From Citrobacter sp. Awk 4 (lineage in GTDB: Bacteria > Pseudomonadota > Gammaproteobacteria > Enterobacterales > Enterobacteriaceae), in assembly GCF_028069725.1 (NCBI RefSeq), contig NZ_JANEWG010000008.1, positions 57,058 through 121,057 on the forward strand: a DNA stretch of 64,000 nt, in the 5' to 3' direction. A model generated the notes under the pieces. That model saw nothing but the letters and a program-made list of their open reading frames with translations. It did not search any database and had not been told where the DNA came from. Shown here in pieces: positions 18,333-28,087 of the stretch (positions are counted from its first letter, which is position 1; each line of letters begins with the position of its first letter). Both the position numbers and the translations under genes were made by a program.

Positions 18333-18386
18333 ATGGATCCTGATCCCACCCCTCTCTCGCGAGGGCAAAATATTTCTTTCCGGTAA
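18333..18386 (+). CDS. mgtL: mgtL leader peptide
   Basis: 17-codon ORF MDPDPTPLSRGQNISFR, with an ACCGGAGG site just upstream, within the mgtA leader. It keeps the Pro codons at positions 3, 5 and 7 known from Salmonella MgtL, whose translation efficiency under low Mg2+ or proline controls Rho-dependent termination before mgtA. The C-terminal half differs from the Salmonella peptide. Confidence 0.88.
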   Translation: MDPDPTPLSRGQNISFR

Positions 18387-18529
18387 GCCTGCTTTTCACT
18401 GTCTTACCGGTGCTGTAAGACAGTGACGTTCTGACGTCCCTGCCATCTCTTTACATTACCCTCAGGTAAGGCATTGCCGCGCCTGACGGATTTTCTGCGC
18501 CTGATTTAATGGGCGCGGAGGGACTGCCT

Positions 18530-21238
18530 GTGTTTAAAAATATCACCCGTTTACTTTTTGTCCGGCTGAGCCGCCATTTGCCTTATCGTCTGGTACAGCG
18601 TGATCCGTTGCCTAACGCGCAGACCGTGGCCAGTACGCCAATTCCGCCTTCATTACGCGAGCGCTGTCTGAAGGTCGCCGTGATGGAAGAGGCAGCGCTC
18701 TGGCATACATTCGACGCGCACCCGGAAGGGTTGAATCATGCCGAGGTTGAGCGTGCGCGTGAAATGTATGGCGAGAATCAGCTTCCGGCTCAGCAGCCTG
18801 CTCCGTGGTGGCGACATTTGTGGACGTGTTATCGCAACCCGTTCAATATTTTGCTCACCATTTTAGGTGGGATTTCCTATGCCACGGAGGATCTGTTCGC
18901 CGCCAGCGTGATCGCGTTGATGGTCATTATTTCCACGCTGCTGAATTTTGTGCAGGAGGCTCGCTCGACGAAAGCGGCGGATGCCCTGAAAGCGATGGTC
19001 AGTAATACAGCGACGGTGCTGCGTGTGATAAACGACACTGGAGAGAACGGCTGGCTGGAACTGCCCATCGACCAACTGGTGTCGGGCGATATCATCAAAC
19101 TGGCGGCAGGCGATATGATCCCGGCTGACCTGCGCGTCTTTCAGGCGCGCGATCTGTTTGTCGCACAGGCCTCTCTGACGGGCGAGTCGCTGCCTGTTGA
19201 AAAAGTGGCGATAACGCGTGAACCGCAACAAAACAATCCGCTTGAGTGCGACACGCTGTGTTTTATGGGCACCAATGTGGTGAGCGGCACGGCGCTGGCG
19301 ATTGTCATGGCGACGGGCGCCAATACCTGGTTTGGTCAACTGGCGGGAAGAGTCACAGAACAAGAAAGCGAGCAGAACGCGTTTCAAAAAGGCATTAGCC
19401 GCGTCAGCATGCTATTGATTCGTTTTATGTTGGTGATGGCGCCTGTTGTTCTGCTCATTAACGGCTACACCAAAGGCGACTGGTGGGAAGCCGCGCTCTT
19501 TGCGCTGTCGGTGGCCGTTGGCTTAACGCCGGAGATGCTGCCGATGATTGTCACTTCTACGCTGGCGCGTGGGGCGGTGAAGCTTTCAAAGCAGAAGGTC
19601 ATTGTTAAACATCTCGACGCTATCCAGAACTTTGGCGCGATGGACATTCTCTGCACCGATAAAACCGGCACCCTGACGCAGGATAAAATAGTGCTGGAGA
19701 ATCACACTGATATCTCGGGAAAACCCTGCGAACGGGTGTTGTATTCCGCCTGGCTGAACAGCCATTACCAGACCGGTCTGAAGAATTTACTCGATACTGC
19801 CGTACTGGAGGGCGTGGATGAAGCCACTGCGCGCCAGCTTTCCGGCCGCTGGCAGAAAATTGACGAAATCCCGTTTGATTTTGAACGCCGCCGGATGTCG
19901 GTGGTGGTGGCTGAAGAGGCCAGTGTGCATAAACTGGTGTGCAAAGGGGCGTTGCAGGAGATCCTCAATGCCTGCACCCAGGTGCGGCACAACGGCACCA
20001 TTGTGCCGCTGGATGACAATATGTTGCGGCGGGTTAAGCGGGTCACCGATACCCTGAACCGGCAGGGACTGCGCGTGGTGGCGGTTGCGACGAAATACCT
20101 GCCCGCGCGTGAAGGGGATTATCAACGTATTGATGAGTCCTGCCTGATCCTCGAAGGCTATATCGCGTTTCTCGATCCTCCGAAAGAGACCACTGCACCA
20201 GCGCTGAACGCGCTGAAAGCCAGCGGGATCAGCGTAAAAATCCTCACCGGAGACAGTGAACTGGTGGCGGCAAAAGTCTGCCACGACGTTGGGCTGGAAG
20301 CGGGGGAGGCGGTTGTCGGCAGCGATATCGAAGGGCTAAGCGATGATGAACTGGCGAAACTGGCGCTGCGTACCACGCTGTTCGCGCGTCTGACGCCGAT
20401 GCACAAAGAGCGCATCGTCACATTGCTCAAACGTGAAGGGCACGTGGTCGGGTTTATGGGCGACGGTATCAATGATGCGCCTGCACTGCGGGCTGCCGAC
20501 ATTGGTATTTCTGTTGATGGCGCGGTGGATATAGCCCGTGAAACTGCAGATATCATCCTGCTGGAAAAAAGCCTGATGGTACTGGAAGAGGGCGTGATTG
20601 AGGGACGTCGTACCTTCTCTAACATGCTGAAGTACATCAAGATGACCGCCAGTTCTAACTTCGGTAATGTTTTCAGCGTTCTGGTGGCGAGCGCCTTCCT
20701 GCCGTTTCTGCCCATGTTGCCGCTACACTTACTGATTCAAAACCTGCTGTACGATGTATCCCAGGTGGCAATCCCGTTTGATAACGTTGATGATGAGCAG
20801 ATCCAAAAGCCGCAGCGCTGGAATCCCGCCGATCTTGGGCGTTTTATGCTGTTCTTTGGGCCGATCAGTTCGATCTTTGACATTCTGACGTTTTGTTTAA
20901 TGTGGTGGGTATTTCACGCCAATGTGCCGGAAGCACAAACCTTGTTCCAGTCCGGCTGGTTTGTGGTGGGGCTGCTGTCGCAAACATTGATTGTGCATAT
21001 GATCCGTACCCGCCGCGTGCCGTTTATCCAGAGTCGCGCCGCATGGCCATTAATGCTGATGACATTGCTGGTGATGGTTATCGGGATCGCGTTGCCGTTT
21101 TCTCCGTTGGCAAGTTATCTGCAATTGCAGGCGTTGCCGCTGAGCTATTTCCCGTGGCTGGTGGCGATTCTGGTGGGGTATATGACGCTGACGCAGTGGG
21201 TGAAAGGATTTTATAGCCGACGTTACGGCTGGCAGTAA
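18530..21238 (+). CDS. mgtA: Magnesium-translocating P-type ATPase
   Basis: 902 residues from a GTG start at 18530, preceded by GGAGGG at a good distance; this gives MFKNITRLLF and the same length as Salmonella MgtA (an ATG at 18509 overlaps the ribosome site). P3B-type ATPase: phosphorylation motif CTDKTGTLTQ, TGES actuator loop, hinge GDGINDAP, and about ten transmembrane helices. It imports Mg2+ into the cytoplasm under Mg2+ starvation. Regulated by PhoP and by the mgtL leader. Confidence 0.97.
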   Translation: MFKNITRLLFVRLSRHLPYRLVQRDPLPNAQTVASTPIPPSLRERCLKVAVMEEAALWHTFDAHPEGLNHAEVERAREMYGENQLPAQQPAPWWRHLWTCYRNPFNILLTILGGISYATEDLFAASVIALMVIISTLLNFVQEARSTKAADALKAMVSNTATVLRVINDTGENGWLELPIDQLVSGDIIKLAAGDMIPADLRVFQARDLFVAQASLTGESLPVEKVAITREPQQNNPLECDTLCFMGTNVVSGTALAIVMATGANTWFGQLAGRVTEQESEQNAFQKGISRVSMLLIRFMLVMAPVVLLINGYTKGDWWEAALFALSVAVGLTPEMLPMIVTSTLARGAVKLSKQKVIVKHLDAIQNFGAMDILCTDKTGTLTQDKIVLENHTDISGKPCERVLYSAWLNSHYQTGLKNLLDTAVLEGVDEATARQLSGRWQKIDEIPFDFERRRMSVVVAEEASVHKLVCKGALQEILNACTQVRHNGTIVPLDDNMLRRVKRVTDTLNRQGLRVVAVATKYLPAREGDYQRIDESCLILEGYIAFLDPPKETTAPALNALKASGISVKILTGDSELVAAKVCHDVGLEAGEAVVGSDIEGLSDDELAKLALRTTLFARLTPMHKERIVTLLKREGHVVGFMGDGINDAPALRAADIGISVDGAVDIARETADIILLEKSLMVLEEGVIEGRRTFSNMLKYIKMTASSNFGNVFSVLVASAFLPFLPMLPLHLLIQNLLYDVSQVAIPFDNVDDEQIQKPQRWNPADLGRFMLFFGPISSIFDILTFCLMWWVFHANVPEAQTLFQSGWFVVGLLSQTLIVHMIRTRRVPFIQSRAAWPLMLMTLLVMVIGIALPFSPLASYLQLQALPLSYFPWLVAILVGYMTLTQWVKGFYSRRYGWQ

Positions 21239-21248
21239 GAATCATGAG

Positions 21249-21276
21249 GGGATAGTATTATTCGTAATGCTATCCC
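21249..21276 (+). terminator. Hairpin after mgtA, possible terminator
   Basis: GGGATAG ... CTATCCC stem with inner ATT/AAT pairing, 10 bases after the mgtA stop. There is no T-run, so it may act as an mRNA 3'-end structure rather than as a full terminator. Confidence 0.4.
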
Positions 21277-21370
21277 TAAATGAATTCTGAAAATAATATA
21301 ATTTGCACTGTTCTATTATTAAAGCTTGTTTTCATCCTTTACTATTCGATGAATGCTAAAGGAGATTATT

Positions 21371-22036
21371 ATGTCTAATTATCGATTAGGTCAGAATGAC
21401 CCTCCATACACAATTGATGAAGGTAGTGGACCGTGGTGTAGTATGGGCCATTTTTCTGATGATTTTTTTCATTATAAACATTATCTAGAGAGAGCAGTGG
21501 ATGGTAATCTCTTCTTAAAATACAAATATCCTTATGCTCAATATCATCTTTTACATTATTTAAATAATACAGGGGATGATTTACATATTGATCTTTCCGA
21601 TTTAATGGGAAGATCATCTTCATTAAGAAATGAATATGAAAATGAATTAAAGCAAGCCATAATGTTTTGTCAATTATTGCCGCCTGGTGAACATTTTTTT
21701 GTATCAAAAGAAGTTAGCCATGGCGACTTTATATCTAGCAATACTGACCTTTTCTATGCCATTGGGGGATACCAATACTGGGGAAAAGGTTATGTCTTTA
21801 TAACAGAGCTTTATCATTCTTCTGATAAGATGAGAGACACTCGTTGTCGCTATGAGCTTAAATTTAAATTTTTTGACAGATATAACTGGAATATAACTAA
21901 AGCTGATGCAGGAGTGCGTTTAGGCGGAGTTATACCAGTGACTGACCGCTTTATGGGGCAGTTTCATCAGGAATGTCTTGCCAGAGAGTATAATATTCAG
22001 GGAGTAATTGAAAAAGAGGTGATCTGGGATGATTAA
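21371..22036 (+). CDS. Hypothetical protein, AT-rich insertion gene 1
   Basis: 221 residues from ATG 21371, chosen for the AAAGGAG site just upstream (an earlier ATG-like start at 21353 lacks one). No signal peptide or membrane segment is seen. The C-terminal part (VTDRFMGQFHQECLAREYNIQG) resembles a pattern I associate with enterobacterial proteins from polymorphic-toxin or type VI effector neighbourhoods; this is recollection and not proof. It is clearly more AT-rich than mgtA and ridA around it. The stop overlaps the next gene by 8 bases. Confidence 0.6.
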   Translation: MSNYRLGQNDPPYTIDEGSGPWCSMGHFSDDFFHYKHYLERAVDGNLFLKYKYPYAQYHLLHYLNNTGDDLHIDLSDLMGRSSSLRNEYENELKQAIMFCQLLPPGEHFFVSKEVSHGDFISSNTDLFYAIGGYQYWGKGYVFITELYHSSDKMRDTRCRYELKFKFFDRYNWNITKADAGVRLGGVIPVTDRFMGQFHQECLAREYNIQGVIEKEVIWDD

Positions 22037-22433
22037 TTCGCTTACCTCACGCTACCTCCCAAAAGCAGCGAATATCATTTTCTGGTTATTCCTTTTGTAT
22101 ACAGTTCACCTTGTAATGATTTGTTTTCAAGTTGTTAAAGAAAGTTCGCAAGTTCTGGCAGTAAAATGGTGTCAAAATAATATGGGTGGCGTTTCATATA
22201 CTCATGAGACTTACCAGCGTGGGTTGTACATCTTTGCCGATATCAGGAATGATAAAATCATACTTAGCCAGGTCGACTTTCGTCGTAAAAGTTTGTCTCA
22301 ACCTTATCGATATTCTTATCAAAAAATAATGGATTTAAAGGATTATAGAGAGAGAGGAAGACCCATTATCACGATTGAATGCCTGAAAAATAATCATGAA
22401 ATAATTCATGGAATTAATGATTTGGCCTCGTGA
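22029..22433 (+). CDS. Hypothetical single-TM protein, AT-rich insertion gene 2
   Basis: 134 residues with one hydrophobic segment (IIFWLFLLYTVHLVMICF, about residues 16-33) and a soluble C-terminal domain predicted to face the periplasm. Begins 8 bases before the end of gene 1 and overlaps the region of gene 3, so the three are one unit. Not recognised. An immunity-like or envelope accessory role is possible but only by context. Confidence 0.55.
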   Translation: MINSLTSRYLPKAANIIFWLFLLYTVHLVMICFQVVKESSQVLAVKWCQNNMGGVSYTHETYQRGLYIFADIRNDKIILSQVDFRRKSLSQPYRYSYQKIMDLKDYRERGRPIITIECLKNNHEIIHGINDLAS

Positions 22434-22440
22434 GGTTTGC

Positions 22441-22809
22441 TTGAAAATACTACCGCTAAAGATAAAATGTATCATTATGATTTGTTGCCTGTTTTTATGT
22501 TTTTTTTCGGTAGATACGGCACAACGGTATAATCATCTTATTGAGTTAATCATTAAGGATGACGTTTTTTACACCCTTGAAAGCATGCCCATATCTCGAT
22601 TTCAGGATCAAGAGAACGTCTATCTAAATATCTATAAATCAAGATGGAGCTGGATATTAGGGATAACCTGTTTATCTTCTAGAGTTGAGGAGAATGAGGC
22701 TGGAAGCCCCGAGTCTTACAACTGGTCTATAGATGATATTAATCGCGAATCAATCACTGTAATTAATCAGGGTAGGCAAGTTTCTATTTCGCTCGAACGA
22801 TGCGATTAG
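22441..22809 (+). CDS. Hypothetical single-TM protein, AT-rich insertion gene 3
   Basis: 122 residues if translation begins at TTG 22441 (GAGG eight bases upstream); the frame is open from ATG 22408, which would overlap gene 2 by 26 bases and add 11 residues but has no ribosome site. One hydrophobic N-terminal segment (IIMICCLFLCFFSV) that may be a signal anchor, then a soluble domain. Similar architecture to gene 2, so the pair may be paralogues. Not recognised. Confidence 0.5.
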   Translation: MKILPLKIKCIIMICCLFLCFFSVDTAQRYNHLIELIIKDDVFYTLESMPISRFQDQENVYLNIYKSRWSWILGITCLSSRVEENEAGSPESYNWSIDDINRESITVINQGRQVSISLERCD

Positions 22810-22813
22810 TTTT

Positions 22814-22840
22814 AAAAAAGGACCCTGTTTTTCAGAGTCC
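22814..22840 (-). terminator. Intrinsic terminator after ridA
   Basis: Minus-strand stem GGACTCTG/CAGGGTCC with an AAAAA loop and a tail of six T, ten bases after the ridA stop. Confidence 0.75.
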
Positions 22841-22849
22841 TGCACACGC

Positions 22850-23236
22850 TTAGCGACGAACGGCAATCGCTTCGATTTCAATCTTCACATCTTTCGGCAG
22901 ACGCGCCACTTCAACGCAAGAACGCGCCGGGAAGGTGGCATTGTGCTCAGTGAAGAAAGCTTCGTAAGTGGCGTTTACGGTGGCAAAGTCGTTCAGATCT
23001 TTGACGAACACGGTGGTTTTGACGATGTCGCCTACTTTCAGGCCTGCCGCTTCGACGATAGCTTTTACGTTATCCAGCGACTGACGCGCCTGAGCGGACA
23101 CGTCTTCCGGTACGCTGCCGGTTTTTGGATCAACCGGGATCTGACCGGAAGTAATGATCATGCTGCCCAGGTCTACGCCCTGAACATATGGGCCGATAGC
23201 TGCTGGTGCATTTTCCGTCGCGATAGTTTTGCTCAT
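22850..23236 (-). CDS. ridA: 2-iminobutanoate/2-iminopropanoate deaminase
   Basis: 128-residue YjgF/YER057c/UK114 family protein. The substrate-binding Arg (PARSCVEV, about residue 105) and the family signature near the C-terminus (ARLPKDVKIEIEAIAV) are present. It hydrolyses reactive enamine/imine intermediates released by PLP enzymes such as threonine dehydratase. Located downstream of pyrBI as in E. coli. Confidence 0.98.
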   Translation of the reverse strand: MSKTIATENAPAAIGPYVQGVDLGSMIITSGQIPVDPKTGSVPEDVSAQARQSLDNVKAIVEAAGLKVGDIVKTTVFVKDLNDFATVNATYEAFFTEHNATFPARSCVEVARLPKDVKIEIEAIAVRR

Positions 23237-23345
23237 GATATCTCCTGAATTACAGCGGTAATTGAAGCTGCATCAATCCACTTGAGGGATGCAGCCTCAT
23301 GTTCCCGGTCATTATAGGGAGCCGGGAATCCATAACCAACCCCAA

Positions 23346-23807
23346 TTAGTTGGCGAGCACCACATAATGAGAAAACTCTTTTTCACAGTATTTGCATTTG
23401 AGTGCAATGTCGTCTACGCGTTTTTTCACTGAAAAACTGGAAGAAACCGGTTCTGCATGGCTGATGCAGTTACTGTTAGGGCAGACCAGTACGCTTTCGA
23501 TACGCTCCGGTAGACTGGGGCGGGATTTACCCACAACGTCGTAATCATCAATGCGATTCACCGTGGCTTGCGGTGCGTACAGAGAAAGTTGGTTTACCTG
23601 CTCATCGGTCAGGAACGTGTTCTCGATTTTGATAAGGTCTTTGCGGCCCATTTCACCCGACGGCAGATTAAGACCGATGGTGATGCGCTGGTCAGTTTCG
23701 GTCAGCTTGAACAGGGTCAGCAGCTTAAAACCGACCTGGGCGGGAATGTGGTCAATCACGGTGCCGCGTTTGATTGCTTCAACCTGAAGTTTGTTATCGT
23801 GTGTCAT
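23346..23807 (-). CDS. pyrI: Aspartate carbamoyltransferase regulatory chain
   Basis: 153 residues. N-terminal allosteric domain (nucleotide-binding, [13 protein letters not shown]) and C-terminal zinc domain with four cysteines (CPNSNCISH ... CKYCEKEF). Binds CTP/UTP for feedback inhibition and ATP for activation of the PyrB trimer. Follows pyrB by 11 bases. Confidence 0.98.
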   Translation of the reverse strand: MTHDNKLQVEAIKRGTVIDHIPAQVGFKLLTLFKLTETDQRITIGLNLPSGEMGRKDLIKIENTFLTDEQVNQLSLYAPQATVNRIDDYDVVGKSRPSLPERIESVLVCPNSNCISHAEPVSSSFSVKKRVDDIALKCKYCEKEFSHYVVLAN

Positions 23808-23818
23808 CTCTTTTCCCC

Positions 23819-24754
23819 TTACAGTGCCAGATCGCGATTCAGAACCAGTGCCAGTAACGCCTGGCGAGCGAAAATACCGTTCCCCGCCTGCTGGAAGTAC
23901 CAGGCGTGTGGCGTTTTGTCGACGTCGGTGGTGATCTCATCAATACGCGGCAGCGGGTGCAGAACCTTCATATTTTCACGCGCGCCGTTCAGATCGCTGG
24001 CGCGCAGAACAAACTGCGCTTTGACGTTGGCGTATTCAGAGGGATCCAGGCGCTCTTTCTGCACGCGGGTCATATACAGAATATCCACCTCAGCCATCAC
24101 CTCTTCAAAGTTGCCATGCAGGCTCCAGGCAATGCCTTTCTCATCGAGCATATCGAGAATGTACTGCGGCATGGCCAGCGCATCCGGGGCGATGAAGTAG
24201 AAGCGATTACCTTCAAATTTCGCCAGCGCCTGCGTCAGAGAGTGCACGGTACGGCCATATTTCAGGTCGCCGACCATCGCGATGTTCAGGTTATCCAGAC
24301 GGCCTTGCGTCTCCTGAATGGTGAACAAATCCAGCAGCGTTTGCGTCGGATGCTGGTTAGAGCCGTCACCCGCATTCAATACCGGTACGGTACCGGAAAA
24401 CTCGGTCGCCAGACGCGCCGCGCCTTCCTGCGGGTGGCGCATGACGATAGCGTCAACATAGGTACTGATGACGGAAATGGTGTCCGCCAGCGTCTCGCCC
24501 TTTTTACCCAGAGAGGTGTTGCTGCTGTCGGAGAATCCGACCACGCTGGCGCCCAGACGGTGCATTGAGGTTTCGAATGATAAACGGGTACGGGTTGACG
24601 CTTCAAAGAAACAGCTGGCGATCACTTTGTGCTTCAGCAGCTCCGGCTGCGGATTGGTTTTTAATTTCGCCGCCGTCGCCAGGACCAGATTAAGGTCATC
24701 GCGACTGAGGTCGTTTATGGAAATGATGTGTTTTTGATATAGCGGGTTAGCCAT
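23819..24754 (-). CDS. pyrB: Aspartate carbamoyltransferase catalytic chain
   Basis: 311 residues from the start at 24754 ([10 protein letters not shown]); the frame is open further upstream through the attenuator but the family starts here. Carbamoyl-phosphate motif [11 protein letters not shown] and aspartate-site HPLPR. Catalyses the first committed step of pyrimidine synthesis. Expression is set by UTP-sensitive attenuation in the preceding leader. Confidence 0.98.
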   Translation of the reverse strand: MANPLYQKHIISINDLSRDDLNLVLATAAKLKTNPQPELLKHKVIASCFFEASTRTRLSFETSMHRLGASVVGFSDSSNTSLGKKGETLADTISVISTYVDAIVMRHPQEGAARLATEFSGTVPVLNAGDGSNQHPTQTLLDLFTIQETQGRLDNLNIAMVGDLKYGRTVHSLTQALAKFEGNRFYFIAPDALAMPQYILDMLDEKGIAWSLHGNFEEVMAEVDILYMTRVQKERLDPSEYANVKAQFVLRASDLNGARENMKVLHPLPRIDEITTDVDKTPHAWYFQQAGNGIFARQALLALVLNRDLAL

Positions 24755-24776
24755 TTTTATCTCCTGACGCCTGGGC

Positions 24777-24803
24777 AAAAAAAAGCCCCTCAATTGAGGG
24801 GCT
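24777..24803 (-). terminator. pyrBI attenuator
   Basis: On the minus strand AGCCCCT-CAATTG-AGGGGCT is followed by eight T, 22 bases before pyrB. It is the UTP-sensing intrinsic terminator; a pause-prone U-rich stretch (CCGTTTTTCTTTCC) lies upstream in the leader. Confidence 0.92.
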
Positions 24804-24891
24804 GGGAATAGGTGAGCAACGGAAAGAAAAACGGCAGTCCGGCGTCTGTTTTCAGACGCGGTAAGACAGAATGTCGAACACACTGGACCAT
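24790..24891 (-). CDS. pyrL: pyrL leader peptide, ends inside the attenuator
   Basis: 33 codons beginning [13 protein letters not shown], after the strong site GGAGGAAG. The E. coli peptide has 44 residues and reads through the attenuator; here an AAT-TGA change at the terminator loop stops it within the terminator stem (stop 24790-24792). A ribosome finishing there would still cover the hairpin, so coupling should be retained. Confidence 0.85.
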   Translation of the reverse strand: MVQCVRHSVLPRLKTDAGLPFFFPLLTYSQPLN

Positions 24892-24916
24892 ACTTCCTCC
24901 CGGCAAATTGTCCGCG

Positions 24917-24944
24917 ATTATACTCAGCTCCGTTATGTGATCAA
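24917..24944 (-). promoter_or_regulatory. pyrBI promoter
   Basis: Minus strand: -35 TTGATC (24939-24944), a 16-base spacer and a perfect -10 TATAAT (24917-24922), 26 bases before the pyrL start. Confidence 0.65.
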
Positions 24945-25136
24945 GCGATTAATGCACAATTTTAATAAAGAAAACGATTAAGGTGAGTGGAATGGCGTTT
25001 TTATTGAATTTTTATTCGTTATGTTCTCAGCGGCCGATCATTACGAAAAACATGCGCTGTCGCAAAACATGAGGAAATAGCGATGGTATGACCGCCGTTT
25101 TTTTCGTATAACCATTAAAATGAAACAATGTTTTAA

Positions 25137-25604
<468 letters not shown>

Positions 25605-25617
25605 TTTCCTCGCATTT

Positions 25618-25642
25618 ACCGGATGGCGCAGGGCCATCCGGT
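25618..25642. terminator. Bidirectional hairpin between tabA and argI
   Basis: Perfect 10-bp stem ACCGGATGGC/GCCATCCGGT with a 5-base loop between convergent genes; REP-like core sequence. No long T-run on either side. Confidence 0.6.
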
Positions 25643-25649
25643 ACTCAAC

Positions 25650-26654
25650 TTACTGGCTTAACGTCGCCACCATTACCGCTTTGATGGTGTGCATTCGGTT
25701 TTCTGCCTGATCAAAGACAATGCTTGCCGGAGACTCAAATACCTCATCGGTGACTTCCATACCGCCATGCAAACCATACTCCTGTGCCATTTTCTTACCG
25801 AGGGTGGTCTGGTCATCGTGGAACGCGGGCAGACAGTGGAGGAATTTCACCTGCGGATTACCGGTCAGCGCCATCATTGCACTATTCACCTGATATTCAC
25901 GTAGTAGCGCGATACGTTCCGCCCATTTCTCTTTGGCTTCTCCCATCGACACCCACACATCGGTATAGATAAAGTCTGCGCCTTTTACGCCTGCCGCAAT
26001 CTCTTCGGTCAGCGTGATATTACCGCCGTTTTTCTGCGCCATCGCCTTGCATTCCGCCACAAGGGACGCTTCCGGCCAGCAGGACATTGGTGCCACCAGA
26101 CGTAAATTCAGCCCCGTTAATGCCGCCGCTTCCAGCATCGAATTGCCCATGTTGTTACGCGCATCGCCTGCATACACCAGCGTCATTTCATTGAACGCTT
26201 TGCCCGGCAAATGCTCCTGCATGGTCAGCAGATCTGCCAGCAATTGCGTCGGATGAAATTCATTGGTCAGGCCGTTCCACACCGGCACGCCAGCATACGC
26301 CGCCAGCGTTTCAACAATCTCCTGGCCATAGCCGCGATACTGGATGCCGTCGTACAGGCGGCCCAACACGCGCGCGGTATCTTTGATCGATTCTTTATGG
26401 CCAATCTGGCTGCCGCTGGGGCCGAGGTAAGTCACGCGGGCGCCTTGATCGTATGCGGCAACTTCGAAAGAGCAACGGGTACGGGTCGAGTCTTTTTCGA
26501 AGATGAGCGCGATGTTTTTACCGGTCAGTTTTGGCACTTCGTTACCGTTTTTCTTATCGGCTTTCAGCTGCGCGGCGAGTTGCAGCAGAGTGGTAAGTTC
26601 AGCGGAGGTGAAATCAAGCAACTTCAAGAAATGCTTCTGATAAAACGCAGACAT
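25650..26654 (-). CDS. argI: Ornithine carbamoyltransferase
   Basis: 334 residues. Carbamoyl-phosphate motif STRTRCSFE, ornithine-site HCLPAFHD and the FHPTQ motif. Makes citrulline from ornithine and carbamoyl phosphate in arginine biosynthesis. Two ARG boxes lie directly upstream. Confidence 0.98.
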   Translation of the reverse strand: MSAFYQKHFLKLLDFTSAELTTLLQLAAQLKADKKNGNEVPKLTGKNIALIFEKDSTRTRCSFEVAAYDQGARVTYLGPSGSQIGHKESIKDTARVLGRLYDGIQYRGYGQEIVETLAAYAGVPVWNGLTNEFHPTQLLADLLTMQEHLPGKAFNEMTLVYAGDARNNMGNSMLEAAALTGLNLRLVAPMSCWPEASLVAECKAMAQKNGGNITLTEEIAAGVKGADFIYTDVWVSMGEAKEKWAERIALLREYQVNSAMMALTGNPQVKFLHCLPAFHDDQTTLGKKMAQEYGLHGGMEVTDEVFESPASIVFDQAENRMHTIKAVMVATLSQ

Positions 26655-26681
26655 GGTTCCCTCACATGGTCAAGACCACTT

Positions 26682-26720
26682 ATTGAATTAAAATTCAATT
26701 TATATGGATGGTTATTCATT
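26682..26720 (-). promoter_or_regulatory. Tandem ARG boxes (ArgR operator) of argI
   Basis: Two 18-bp imperfect palindromes, 26682-26699 (core GAATTAAAATTC) and 26703-26720 (core GGATGGTTATTCA), separated by 3 bp, the standard spacing for hexameric ArgR binding. Confidence 0.8.
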
Positions 26721-26817
26721 TGCAACCCTGTTTAACAAATCTTTGCTGGAAAGGTGGAGGCAATGTCAGCGGTATGTGACAATAAGAGTATCGGCAGGAC
26801 ATTATGAGGAATCAGCC

Positions 26818-27234
26818 ATGGCAAACCCGGAACTACTGGAAGAGCAGCGTGAAGAGACGCGCTTGATTATTGAAGAATTACTTGAAGATGGCAGCGATCC
26901 CGACGCGCTGTACACCATCGAGCATCATCTTTCCGCAGATGACTTTGAAACGCTGGAAAAAGCCGCAGTAGAAGCATTCAAACTCGGCTATGAAGTAACC
27001 GAGCCGGAAGAGCTGGAAGTGGAAGAGGGCGACACGGTCATCTGCTGCGATATTCTCAGCGAATGTGCGCTGAACGCCGAACTCATCGACGCTCAGGTTG
27101 AGCAACTGATGAATCTGGCAGAGAAGTATGAAGTGGAATACGACGGCTGGGGAACGTACTTTGAAGACCCTAACGGCGAAGACGGCGACGATGAAGACTA
27201 CGTCGACGAAGACGACGACGGTGTGCGTCACTAA
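26818..27234 (+). CDS. rraB: Ribonuclease E inhibitor RraB
   Basis: 138 residues from ATG 26818 ([13 protein letters not shown]), preceded by GAGGA. Acidic protein with the characteristic Asp/Glu-rich C-terminal tail. It binds the C-terminal scaffold of RNase E and modulates mRNA decay. The open frame upstream is not part of the protein. Followed by miaE on the same strand. Confidence 0.96.
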   Translation: MANPELLEEQREETRLIIEELLEDGSDPDALYTIEHHLSADDFETLEKAAVEAFKLGYEVTEPEELEVEEGDTVICCDILSECALNAELIDAQVEQLMNLAEKYEVEYDGWGTYFEDPNGEDGDDEDYVDEDDDGVRH

Positions 27235-27293
27235 GTTCCAGATGCGATACGGTACGGCAGCGCCTGCTGTCGTACCTCACTGACAGGTTGCCA

Positions 27294-28052
27294 ATGGATT
27301 ACCCGCAAATTCTCTCCCCGGTTCTTTCTTTTTTGCAATGCCCAACGCCAAAGGCGTGGCTCGATAAAGCCCGCGATCCGGCGAATCTCCCGCTACTGCT
27401 AACCGACCACCTGGTGTGTGAGCTGAAAGCGGCGCAAACGGCGATGCTGCTGGTGCGTAAATATGTTGCGGATAAACAGGGAGCTGATGCGTTGCTCGCC
27501 TGGTTACAACCCTACGAAGCGTTTGCCTTCCGCGAAGGGCCGGAGCCTGATTTTGTTGCCCTGCATAAGCAGATCGGCAAAAGCGCGATGCCGCAAACGG
27601 ACGATCCGTGGGGGCAGGCGTTGATCGACAGCATGGTGCTGCTGATCAAAGAGGAACTGCATCACTTCTGGCAGGTGCGCGAAGCCATGACCGCGCGCCA
27701 GATCCCGTACGAGAAGATCACCGCCAGCCGTTATGCCAAAGGGATGTTAAAAGAAGTGCGTACTCACGAACCGCTGACGCTGATTGATAAGCTGATTTGC
27801 GGGGCGTATATCGAAGCACGATCCTGCGAGCGTTTTGCCGCGCTGGCTCCGTATCTCGATGAGTCGTTGCAGAAGTTTTACCTCTCGCTGCTGCGTTCAG
27901 AAGCGCGTCATTATCAGGATTACCTGGCACTGGCGCAGCAGGTATCGAAGGCGGATATCACGCCGCGCGTGCGCTTCTTTGGTGAAGTGGAGGCGGCGTT
28001 AATCACCTCGCCGGACGACGAGTTTCGTTTTCATAGCGGCGTACCGATGTAA
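27294..28052 (+). CDS. miaE: tRNA-(ms2io6A37) hydroxylase
   Basis: 252 residues from ATG 27294 (a TTG at 27288 is possible). Non-haem diiron ferritin-like protein: EELHH (about residue 123), EARSCE and SEARHY supply the Glu/His iron ligands. Hydroxylates the isopentenyl group of ms2i6A at tRNA position 37, dependent on oxygen. The gene is present in Salmonella and Citrobacter and missing from E. coli K-12, which helps place the organism. Confidence 0.94.
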   Translation: MDYPQILSPVLSFLQCPTPKAWLDKARDPANLPLLLTDHLVCELKAAQTAMLLVRKYVADKQGADALLAWLQPYEAFAFREGPEPDFVALHKQIGKSAMPQTDDPWGQALIDSMVLLIKEELHHFWQVREAMTARQIPYEKITASRYAKGMLKEVRTHEPLTLIDKLICGAYIEARSCERFAALAPYLDESLQKFYLSLLRSEARHYQDYLALAQQVSKADITPRVRFFGEVEAALITSPDDEFRFHSGVPM

Positions 28053-28057
28053 TTTCT

Positions 28058-28084
28058 TGCCCGATACGCGTACCGCGTCGGGCA
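28058..28084. terminator. Hairpin between convergent miaE and yjgM
   Basis: GCCCGATACGCG ... CGCGTCGGGC stem of about 10 bp with a small interior mismatch and flanking TT/AAATT; a bidirectional terminator candidate. Confidence 0.55.
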
Positions 28085-28087
28085 AAT

